This document shows positions 9,859 to 17,679 of a stretch of 36,694 bases of DNA, piece by piece; the first letter of the stretch is position 1; each line of letters starts with the position of its first letter. Source of the stretch: Planctomycetota bacterium (lineage in GTDB: Bacteria; Planctomycetota; Phycisphaerae; WQYP01); the NCBI GenBank assembly GCA_021804985.1, contig JAJZGD010000006.1, forward strand, positions 1 through 36,694, written 5' to 3'. The translations under genes were made by a program, and so were the position numbers. The notes beneath the pieces were generated by a model. That model had not been told where the DNA came from, searched no databases, and saw only the letters and a program-made list of their open reading frames with translations.

Positions 9859-10566
9859 CTAAGCGAACTTCGGTTTTAAGACTCCGGCTCGAGTGATTTT
9901 CAAGAGTGTACCACTGACGGCGGGTGAGCTTTCGCCCTCCCAGGATATGGATGACGCCTCGACCCGTAACCCGCGGGTTGCCGCAAGCAGTGGAAAATCC
10001 GCTGCAGCGGTACGCTGCGGATCGGTAATCCATAGGACGCCGTCGGGCCGCAACATCACTTCGATGGCGCTCAATAGCGTTTCATGCAATCGCCGTTCAT
10101 AAAGCACATCCGAGGCGATGATCCAGTCAAATTGTTCCGGTTGCGGCGTTCGCCAATCCAATAATCGGTGTTGAAATGTTTTCACGCCATTGGCAATCGC
10201 ATTGTGTCGGGCAAAATCCAGCGATTCGCGGTCGTAATCCGTAAAGGTGACATCACACCCCATCAAGCCTGCGGCGATCCCTGCGATGCCCAGGCCGCAG
10301 CCGAGCTCAAGGGTTTTGCAGGGCAATCGGGGAACATCGGTACTGCTTTGCAGAAGTATTTGAACGGCCAGCATCAAACTGCTCGGCCAGATAATCGGCC
10401 AATAGGGAAGTGAATTGTCGGCGGCGTAGCGCTTTTGCGTTTCAGGGTCATCGAGTAACGCATCGGGATCGGCCGGGGCAGTGATTTCCAGGCGGTGGCC
10501 CACCAAATTAAAAATATGGATGCGGGTTGCAAACCGATACGAGAAGGCCGGCCGCTGGTCGCTCAT
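9859..10566 (-). CDS. Class I SAM-dependent methyltransferase (METTL21/Nnt1-like)
   Basis: YWPIIWPSSLMLAVQIL..., ELGCGLGIAGIAAGLMGCDVTFTDYD, WIIASDVLYE. ATG at 10566 overlaps the upstream stop (ATGA). Confidence 0.8.
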   Translation of the reverse strand: MSDQRPAFSYRFATRIHIFNLVGHRLEITAPADPDALLDDPETQKRYAADNSLPYWPIIWPSSLMLAVQILLQSSTDVPRLPCKTLELGCGLGIAGIAAGLMGCDVTFTDYDRESLDFARHNAIANGVKTFQHRLLDWRTPQPEQFDWIIASDVLYERRLHETLLSAIEVMLRPDGVLWITDPQRTAAADFPLLAATRGLRVEASSISWEGESSPAVSGTLLKITRAGVLKPKFA

Positions 10567-11213
10567 GGATCTGACCGGGAAGTGACCACTGCAGCAGGCC
10601 GCGAGGTGCCTGGTGGCTTGATGCTGCCTGATTGCGTGGCGGCGGCGCGGGTGGCCGCCGGTTTTTGTATGGGTGGCGTAGCGTGCCGCGTCGTCAGAAT
10701 AACGCTGGCCGCGATGCCCACAATCAACACCACGGCCGCAGCAACAACAAACCGTGACCACGGCGAAAGATTGAAGCCGTCAGAGCCGTCGTCGGGCGAA
10801 CCTTTTTTTCGTGGTGCCAGCAACGGATCATATTCCAACATCGATTGTTCGGTGGCACCACCGAGCTTGGCGGCATCAATCTGAACGGCCGCTGCGAGCC
10901 GTGCCCAAATGGCAGCGGGCATCGCCGACACTACAACTTCGTCGGACAGGCCGCCGGGAGCACTTTGGCGCAGTTGGGCTTCGACCCGGTCAACCACGGC
11001 GGCCGGTTGGAGATTTTGCGTGTGAAAAAGTTCGAATACATTCCGAACACTGCGTTGCAGGCACATTTCAGTATGCGACGGAGCAGCCGCAGATGCCAGC
11101 GAAAACAACCGGTCTTTCACCGGATCAAGGATTTCCAGAAACGCCCGACTCGTGGATTCAATCATATCGGTAGAATTCCGCCCATTGAACTTTGGCCTCA
11201 AACGGACAATCAC
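10563..11213 (-). CDS. Hypothetical single-pass membrane protein
   Basis: One TM segment (FVVAAAVVLIVGIAASVIL); 4-nt overlap with the downstream methyltransferase gene. Confidence 0.6.
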   Translation of the reverse strand: MIVRLRPKFNGRNSTDMIESTSRAFLEILDPVKDRLFSLASAAAPSHTEMCLQRSVRNVFELFHTQNLQPAAVVDRVEAQLRQSAPGGLSDEVVVSAMPAAIWARLAAAVQIDAAKLGGATEQSMLEYDPLLAPRKKGSPDDGSDGFNLSPWSRFVVAAAVVLIVGIAASVILTTRHATPPIQKPAATRAAATQSGSIKPPGTSRPAAVVTSRSDP

Positions 11214-11320
11214 AGAGGGGGCGCCGCAGCGCCTGCCGGATGCCCATGCCCCATGCCCACTTTAACTTTCCGCTGCGCTGACGCGTACGCCATGGCAGCG
11301 AGGTGAGCCGCCCGTCTGAG

Positions 11321-12034
11321 TCAGGGCTGCGCGGCAGCCGGAACGGCAGCTGGAGCGGCGGCTGGGGCCAAGGCATCGGCGACTGTTACGCCGTCGGCCT
11401 GCATCCGGGCGACAAGCCCGGGCGTTTCCGGAGCGATGCGGTAGGCCATTGCGTAGTATTTGCCGGCGGATGCCTTATCTCCCACCGAATCGAGAAAAGT
11501 TGCCACCTTAAGCAAAATGGACACGCTTTGCGGATCCATGGCTGCGGCCTTTTCATAATTCAGTCGCGCATCATCGAGATCACCGATCTTTTTGTAAAAG
11601 CGCGCAACTCGCAGACGCCCTGTGACTGTGCCGGTAAGCTGGGCATCGCGTTCCAGAAAATTCATAGCGCCATTCGGCTCGCCCATCTTCAGATAGGTGT
11701 TGGCGAGTGCGGATTTCACATGCGGATAGTGCGGGTCGGAATTCCAAGTCAGCTTGAAGTGGAACGCCGCCAATTGGTAATTCTTCCGCGCGTACTGGAT
11801 CATGCCCGCGTAATAATTGGCTTCGGCCGCGGTGGGGTCATATTTCAGACTGCCGTTAAGTGCTGTAAGTGCCTGCGAATATTTATGCTGATGGTAAAGG
11901 GATACGCCCTGCTGCCGCAGTTGCACGCCACGGTTTGCACATCCCCCCAACAGCAGCACGGACGCCAAAAGCGCAAAGGCCGCCACCCCCCCGCTCCAAT
12001 TGTTCCGAGTGTTTCGATGAAGATTGTCCGCCAT
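11321..12034 (-). CDS. TPR-repeat lipoprotein
   Basis: Lipobox LLLGGC near the N-terminus and tandem TPR-like helices (YHQHKYSQALTALNGSLKYDPTAAEANYYAGMIQYARKNYQLAAFHFK). Confidence 0.8.
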   Translation of the reverse strand: MADNLHRNTRNNWSGGVAAFALLASVLLLGGCANRGVQLRQQGVSLYHQHKYSQALTALNGSLKYDPTAAEANYYAGMIQYARKNYQLAAFHFKLTWNSDPHYPHVKSALANTYLKMGEPNGAMNFLERDAQLTGTVTGRLRVARFYKKIGDLDDARLNYEKAAAMDPQSVSILLKVATFLDSVGDKASAGKYYAMAYRIAPETPGLVARMQADGVTVADALAPAAAPAAVPAAAQP

Positions 12035-12083
12035 GCCAAACTCCTTTAACCAACTCCGATGACAACGATAGTATCATTGAAGC

Positions 12084-12485
12084 ATGGTTTGGCAACAAGA
12101 TGCACAATCCGACGCACTCGTCATCCTTTACCATATCAGCCCGTGGGGCATCCATTGGGACATTTTCATTGGATTGGCAGGGGCGCCTGACCTGCTCACC
12201 TGGCGCTGCCCTATCGACCCGGCAAGCTGGTTTTGGGCGGCCGGTCAATATGACGGCATCGTTATCAGGCTGCCCAACCATCGGCCGGAATATCTCGACT
12301 ACTGTGGCCCGATTTCAAATGATCGCGGCTGGGTGGTGCCAATTTTCCAAAGGTCTGCCACTGCTCGCAGGCATACGGCGGATGAGATTGAAATCTTTGT
12401 GCCCGATCTGAGCGCCTCATGGACGATGCATCTGAAACATGTCGAGGGGCAGCGGTGGCGGTTGTCGGTTCAAAAGGTGCCGTAG
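12084..12485 (+). CDS. Stand-alone LigD 3'-phosphoesterase (PE) domain-like protein
   Basis: YHISPWGIHWDIFIGL and NHRPEYLDYCGPISNDRGWVVPIF resemble the PE motifs HDxxxLHYD and DHPxxYxxFEGxI...GxxxxWD. Confidence 0.55.
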   Translation: MVWQQDAQSDALVILYHISPWGIHWDIFIGLAGAPDLLTWRCPIDPASWFWAAGQYDGIVIRLPNHRPEYLDYCGPISNDRGWVVPIFQRSATARRHTADEIEIFVPDLSASWTMHLKHVEGQRWRLSVQKVP

Positions 12486-12510
12486 GGGCCTGTCCGTAAG
12501 TGTGAAACCA

Positions 12511-12789
12511 TCATTTGTGCCCCGCAGGCCCGTCCCCGTGCAGATATTTTTCATGGATTGCCGCCGCTAGATCCACGCCAGTAATGTTGGCCAACGTACA
12601 CAGCCACGCGAAAACATCGGCAAATTCTTCCCGCAGATTGGCGGGGTCATTGGAGCCCAAGGCGGTGGCTAGTTCGCCAACTTCTTCGATGAACCACATA
12701 AAAGTTGGTGCCGCGCCACGCTGTTTGTCGTGCTCGCCATATTTTTCAAGAATGTGCGTTTGAAATTCACGGATGCTGTTATCTGACAT
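12511..12789 (-). CDS. MazG-like nucleotide pyrophosphohydrolase
   Basis: FIEEVGELATALGSNDPANLREEFADVFAWLCTLANITGVDL: the MazG EExxE...ExxDV pattern. Confidence 0.85.
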   Translation of the reverse strand: MSDNSIREFQTHILEKYGEHDKQRGAAPTFMWFIEEVGELATALGSNDPANLREEFADVFAWLCTLANITGVDLAAAIHEKYLHGDGPAGHK

Positions 12790-12804
12790 TTCAAATTTCT
12801 CCAG

Positions 12805-13272
12805 TCAAGGGGTCATCTGCCGGATCGCCGTGTAAAGCCCAATGGCCGCCGCCGATGAAACGTTCAGGCATCGCGGCCCATCAACCATAGGTATCTGCAC
12901 CAGGGAGTCCGAAAACAATGATACAAACTCTGCGGGCAGGCCCGATGTTTCACTGCCAAATACCAAGCGATCGCCGGGAGCAAAATGAACATCAAACAGA
13001 TTGCGTTCCGCGTTGGCGGAAAACAGCCAGTGGCGAGCCTGCGTGCTGCGCTGGTAAGCCGGTATATCGGCGTGCAGTTGAACATCCACGCGCGCAATAT
13101 AATCCATCGAGGCGCGGCGGACATGCCGATTCGACCATACAAAGCCCAGCGGTTTGATCAGATGAAGGCCTGCACCGGCCACCGCACACAATCGAATAAT
13201 GTTCCCGGCGTTTTGCGGGATGTCCGGCCAAACCAATACGAGCGATAAATTGTATAACTCTTTCTTCAGCAC
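12805..13272 (-). CDS. trmL: tRNA (cytidine/uridine-34 2'-O)-methyltransferase, TrmL/SpoU family
   Basis: LVWPDIPQNAGNIIRLCAVAGAGLHLIKPLGF, LVFGSETSGLP, QIPMVDGPRCLNVSSAAAIGLY. Confidence 0.88.
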   Translation of the reverse strand: MLKKELYNLSLVLVWPDIPQNAGNIIRLCAVAGAGLHLIKPLGFVWSNRHVRRASMDYIARVDVQLHADIPAYQRSTQARHWLFSANAERNLFDVHFAPGDRLVFGSETSGLPAEFVSLFSDSLVQIPMVDGPRCLNVSSAAAIGLYTAIRQMTP

Positions 13273-13279
13273 GGCGTGA

Positions 13280-15055
13280 TCATTTCTTTCGCTGAATCAC
13301 GACGGTACGTGCGATTAAATCGCCGAGGCGCTGGCGCTCCTCACTGACAAACATAAATATAAGTAGAACAATCAATAGCATTTCGGGTATGCGGATGATG
13401 TTCCGGAGCAGCACAGGGAGCGGCCCGGCGGGCTTTCCAGTCATATCACAGACGCGCAGGCCCATGAGCGCCTTGCCGATGGAGCGCCCCACAACCGCCT
13501 CGCCAATCATGACCTGTAATTCATAAATGCTAAGCCACATCAGCAGTTCCGGGGTTGAAAAAAGCAATCCCGGGCGCGTGATAAGATTTTCCGCCGCATT
13601 GAATACCGGTTGCCACGCCGCCCATGTGTAAAGCTTGAATACGACAGCCACGATGATCGCAGCGAGTGCCATGTCGATTAACGCCGCAAGGAAGCGCCAG
13701 CGCAGCAGCGCGATGCGATAGATCGCATTTTTATCCGGCGGCGTCGTGCCTTTGCGCTGCCAAAGTGAAAAAATCAGCAGCGCCACGATCCCCAGCACAA
13801 TATATTGTGGAAAGTTCTGCGAGTGGTGCTGCGGCAACTTTTGAACACTTACGGCGGCCAGGGAATAAATGATATTGCCCCGGCTTCCCAGCGTCATTGA
13901 CTGAATATTGCCGTGCGGGGCCAGCAAGATCGTGGTCACGCAGTCGCCGTCGCGCCCGAGCGCAATATCGGTCAGGGGGGAAGAGAGATGCATATTTTTC
14001 AAAATGATCGTCTTAGGCCATGAGATAAAGCGCGCGGCCGCTCCGGATGCCGGAATAAACCCGCCGGCGATCCGCACCGAGTTCTGCGGCAGCGGTGCCC
14101 CCACCATTAGCACAACACCACGGTGAACCGCAATTTCAAAAATATGCCGCAGTCCCTTACCGACGGTGACCGAAAAGGGGGCTTGCCATACCAGACGGGA
14201 TTTCAACCATGATGCACGAAAACACCAGACCGACGAATGAGCAGAGACCGGGTTGGCGAACAGCCACCATTTGCCCGCACGGTATACCAGAACAAAATGG
14301 TGAGAGGCGGCCAACCCCGTGGCGGCGGCTGGCAGCAATATCACGCGCCACTGGTTCCCATCGAGCCATAATATTTCAGGCGTTGCGGCGGCGATCGGCT
14401 TGGTAATGGGGCGCGTGGCGGCCTGCGCGGCGACGGTTGGCGTTTGGCTGCGGCCGGCCGTTAGGCCCGGTTTCGCGCTTGCGGGTTTGGTGGCGGCCTG
14501 CGCCGCCGGCTGGGATTGCGGGGGCGCGCTGTGCGGCGACGGCGGGGTTTTGGAAGGGCTGGCTGCCAGCGATCTTCCGATCACCATCAATCCCTTGCCA
14601 CTTCCACAGGCGGAACGCGGAACAAAACCCGCGGGAAGTGGTGGTAAAGCGAGCTTACCAGCAGTAGAGAATACCCAGCCGGTTCCGGAGCCGAAAAGGG
14701 CCGCCATTGAAGACAATCCGGGTCGCCGTGCCGAGATATGCAGAGCCGAGATACATGCCGGATGCCCGACCAGAGGGGCACTGTAAAGCCGCTGCCACAA
14801 ATCGCCAGCGCCGGAGCGATGGTTGGCCCGATGGTAAAGGATGGAGAATTCCGCATGCCCATGCGGGGATATCTCGGGAACGCACAAAAAGAGCGTTTGC
14901 CCGTCGCCCGTAGCGACAAGGCCCGTGGGCGTGAGGGTTGTGGCACCATGCGCTGTGGCAGCCATCTGAAATATCAGCAGCAGACATCCCGCCAGCCAGA
15001 ACATGGGGTTGAGCGTTTTGGCGCCCCGCCGGGGCGAAAAGTGCATTCGATCCAT
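13280..15055 (-). CDS. RDD-family membrane protein with large extracytoplasmic N-terminal region
   Basis: C-terminal RDD pattern (LLRWRFLAALIDMALAAIIVAVVFKLY...GRSIGKALMGLRVCDMTGKPAGPLPVLLRNIIRIPE). The N-terminal region holds a signal sequence, propeller-like repeats and an A/P/S-rich linker. ORF extends to 15076. Confidence 0.7.
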   Translation of the reverse strand: MDRMHFSPRRGAKTLNPMFWLAGCLLLIFQMAATAHGATTLTPTGLVATGDGQTLFLCVPEISPHGHAEFSILYHRANHRSGAGDLWQRLYSAPLVGHPACISALHISARRPGLSSMAALFGSGTGWVFSTAGKLALPPLPAGFVPRSACGSGKGLMVIGRSLAASPSKTPPSPHSAPPQSQPAAQAATKPASAKPGLTAGRSQTPTVAAQAATRPITKPIAAATPEILWLDGNQWRVILLPAAATGLAASHHFVLVYRAGKWWLFANPVSAHSSVWCFRASWLKSRLVWQAPFSVTVGKGLRHIFEIAVHRGVVLMVGAPLPQNSVRIAGGFIPASGAAARFISWPKTIILKNMHLSSPLTDIALGRDGDCVTTILLAPHGNIQSMTLGSRGNIIYSLAAVSVQKLPQHHSQNFPQYIVLGIVALLIFSLWQRKGTTPPDKNAIYRIALLRWRFLAALIDMALAAIIVAVVFKLYTWAAWQPVFNAAENLITRPGLLFSTPELLMWLSIYELQVMIGEAVVGRSIGKALMGLRVCDMTGKPAGPLPVLLRNIIRIPEMLLIVLLIFMFVSEERQRLGDLIARTVVIQRKK

Positions 15056-15111
15056 CCCCAAGATTCTACGTGTCATCCTTGATCATAGCGAACCGCAAAG
15101 ACGGCCGTTAC

Positions 15112-15549
15112 TTAACGAATCAAAAACAGCGAAATCAGCGTTATCAGCAATACGCCAAGCGTAACGAAGGCATAAAATCGGTCTTTATCAAAAAAGGTGA
15201 ACAACACCACGCTTACCGCCACGCGCGTAACGGGGGTTAATACCAGCAGAAGCAGGCCAACTTCAATAATCGATTCGCCGGAGCCCCGCAGTGCGCCCGC
15301 TATCAGACGATGGTTGCTCCACTTGAATGTAGCATGCTCCATGTATTTCACACTCGGTGATCGCTGGATGAAGCTGAGAACAAATCCGATCAGCATCACA
15401 ATTACACTGAGCGCTACACCGATCCGGAGCACCCAGCCCGACACATCTTGAATCAGGCTGTCATCGCGAATTGCCGGCGGAGCCGGTGTCTGCGGTGAAT
15501 CCGGCTCGGCCGGTGGTTGGGGCGATCCGATGGGAGCTGTATCATTCAT
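15112..15549 (-). CDS. DUF1634 membrane protein
   Basis: WVLRIGVALSVIVMLIGFVLSF...GSGESIIEVGLLLLVLTPVTRVAVSVVLF; TAATG overlap with the upstream TSUP gene. Confidence 0.8.
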   Translation of the reverse strand: MNDTAPIGSPQPPAEPDSPQTPAPPAIRDDSLIQDVSGWVLRIGVALSVIVMLIGFVLSFIQRSPSVKYMEHATFKWSNHRLIAGALRGSGESIIEVGLLLLVLTPVTRVAVSVVLFTFFDKDRFYAFVTLGVLLITLISLFLIR

Positions 15550-16403
15550 TACATGTGCACCTTGAAACCGCGAAGCAACATTTCCAGACCGACAATGCCG
15601 AGCGCCAGGGCAAAGACCTTGCGAACGGCCACATTGGACATTCGCTCCATTAATTTTGTGCCAATTAGCGCCCCCAACAGCACGGATGTTGCCACCGGAA
15701 CCACGAGATAGGGTAGCACCAGACCGCGGCGAAGATATACACCGGCTGCGGCGGCCCCGGTTACTCCGATCATAAAGTTGCTGGTAGCGGTCGATACTTT
15801 CGTTGGCAACTTCATGGCAATTTCCTGAGCCAGAACTTTAAGCACCCCCGCCCCGATCCCCAGGATGCCCGCCATCAGACCGGCAACAAACATGATGGCC
15901 ATAGCAGGCGGCACATGGGCGGCGTTGTAGAACACCTCCCGATTCATGCGTTTGTCGAAGTAGCTGCCCTGCAACTTGAGGAAATTGGCAAGCCGGTCAT
16001 TTTTGATGTTTTTGGGCAGCTCATCACCAAAGCGAAACATGACCGGAATCAGCGAAAGCAAAAGTGTGACGCCAAACAGAATCGATAGCAGCTGCGCATT
16101 GAGAAACCTGGCCAAAACCGCTGCACCGAATACCGCGCCCGTAGCGGTTGACAATTCCAGAAACATGGCAATGCGAACATTGGTGATATGATCGCGCACA
16201 TATACAGCACCCGCACCCGACGATACGGCAATAACCGAAACGATGCTGGCGCCGATCGCATCTTCAATGGGAAGGCCCATGAAAATCGTCAGAACGGGCA
16301 CAATGACAATCCCGCCCCCGAGGCCGCTGATGGCCCCCACGATGCCGCCGATGCATGAAAAGACCGCAATTTTTAATATCCATAGGATCGATACGAATGA
16401 CAC
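15549..16403 (-). CDS. Sulfite exporter TauE/SafE (TSUP) family permease
   Basis: GGIVGAISGLGGGIVIVPVLTIFMGLPIEDAIGASIVSVIA and a second half-repeat FVAGLMAGILGIGAGVLKV. GTG at 16403 is the likely start; ORF extends to 16541. Confidence 0.85.
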   Translation of the reverse strand: MSFVSILWILKIAVFSCIGGIVGAISGLGGGIVIVPVLTIFMGLPIEDAIGASIVSVIAVSSGAGAVYVRDHITNVRIAMFLELSTATGAVFGAAVLARFLNAQLLSILFGVTLLLSLIPVMFRFGDELPKNIKNDRLANFLKLQGSYFDKRMNREVFYNAAHVPPAMAIMFVAGLMAGILGIGAGVLKVLAQEIAMKLPTKVSTATSNFMIGVTGAAAAGVYLRRGLVLPYLVVPVATSVLLGALIGTKLMERMSNVAVRKVFALALGIVGLEMLLRGFKVHM

Positions 16404-16684
16404 GCGTGGCGGACTCCGCAAAAGAAAAAAGCCATGATTACTGCGATGGCTCAATGAGCAGCGTGTTAGGCTAGAGGATTCTTTCCGGATGATCAAATGG
16501 ACGCACACGGCGCCCCAACCACTATCGACAGCCAGACACACTCAAGACCTGCAGACGGAGGGAACGAGACACCGGTGGAATGGGACTTTACCCTTTCCCT
16601 CAAGCCATTTGCCCTACCCTTTCCCACTCTTTGGTCCAGCCAACTCTTTGGGCCATTTTGGCAGACACACCCCAACGGCCGCAG

Positions 16685-16690
16685 TATAAT
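16685..16690 (+). promoter_or_regulatory. Candidate -10 element (TATAAT) for a possibly leaderless transcript
   Basis: Perfect TATAAT ending 6 nt before ATG 16697. The best -35-like hexamer (TTGGCA, 16658-16663) gives a long 21-nt spacer. Confidence 0.4.
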
Positions 16691-16696
16691 CCTGGC

Positions 16697-16921
16697 ATGG
16701 ATTCGGGAATTGACAAAGCGCAGTGGCTCAAGACCTACCGCCAAACCACTGAGATGTTGGAAGTCATACGTGCGAGGGAACTGGTCGCCTTAACCGATGA
16801 AGAAGTGTGGCGACGAATCAAATCATTAAAAGTGGTGGGCAAACCGTGGCGTGAACGACCGGATTGGTCGGGGCTGGTGGAGCAGCAGGAATTATTCCAT
16901 CGCGGCAGAAAGCGCCAATGA
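16697..16921 (+). CDS. Small (74-aa) protein, candidate antitoxin-like partner
   Basis: MDSGIDKAQWLKTYRQTTEMLEVIRARELVALTDEEVWRRIKSLKVVGKPWRERPDWSGLVEQQELFHRGRKRQ; overlaps the next CDS by ATGA. Confidence 0.65.
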   Translation: MDSGIDKAQWLKTYRQTTEMLEVIRARELVALTDEEVWRRIKSLKVVGKPWRERPDWSGLVEQQELFHRGRKRQ

Positions 16922-17502
16922 ACGGCTTGGACGATGTGATTGCTGCAGCGGCGGAAGTTGAGATATTCTGCCACAGCCACGGGTGGCAGTTCTGCTTCAT
17001 TGGCGGCATTGCGGTGCAGCGCTGGGGCATGCCACGTTTCACGCAGGATGTTGACCTTACCCTGATGACCGGGCTGGGCGACGAGAGTAAGTTTATTGAC
17101 ACCTTGCTGGAAACATTTCCCGGGCGACTGGCAAACGCGCGGCAATTCGCGTTAGAGCACCGCGTTCTCCTGGCCCGGACCACGGGCCTGATAGACCTGG
17201 ATATTGCGATGGGGGCATTTCCGTTTGAGGAAGCATCCATCAGGCGAGCCACGCCGTGGAATGTCAACGAGTTGGTGACATTGACCACCTGCTCCGCGGA
17301 AGACCTGATTATTCATAAAGTGTTTGCGGCTCGGGATCGCGATTGGAGCGACGCTGAAAGCATTCTTGTTCGGCAACACGGTGCGCTCAATCTGACTCAT
17401 ATTCGGCGCGAACTGCCGCCCTTGCTTGAGTTGAAGGACGATATTGGATCGATGAGAAAATTGGAACGGATGATGGCCATGGTGGCACAGCGATCACGGT
17501 AA
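16918..17502 (+). CDS. AbiEii/AbiGii-like nucleotidyltransferase-fold protein
   Basis: GGIAVQRWGMPRFTQDVDLTLM (GG...R.T.DvDl), DLDIAMGAFPFEE, SAEDLIIHKVFAARDRDWSDAESIL: conserved elements of the NTase/AbiEii superfamily. Confidence 0.75.
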   Translation: MNGLDDVIAAAAEVEIFCHSHGWQFCFIGGIAVQRWGMPRFTQDVDLTLMTGLGDESKFIDTLLETFPGRLANARQFALEHRVLLARTTGLIDLDIAMGAFPFEEASIRRATPWNVNELVTLTTCSAEDLIIHKVFAARDRDWSDAESILVRQHGALNLTHIRRELPPLLELKDDIGSMRKLERMMAMVAQRSR

Positions 17503-17679
17503 ACCGCCATTTACAATGGTGGGCCCGACCGCAAAAAGAATGGCAAATCACACATCGATCATCGTTTGATGCAGAAGCGGTGCGCCACCCGCGGTGTTAT
17601 TTGGCGGGTGTATGCACGCCCATTGGAATCCGATGTATTGGGGCGTATTCACGCCGATCCGCCGCCATCATCGGACGGA

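Noticed and set aside
16497-16793. 98-aa ORF upstream of/overlapping the NTase module
   Set aside because: Overlaps the 74-aa gene in another frame; low-complexity and frame-incidental. The TATAAT-ATG gene with ATGA coupling is better supported.
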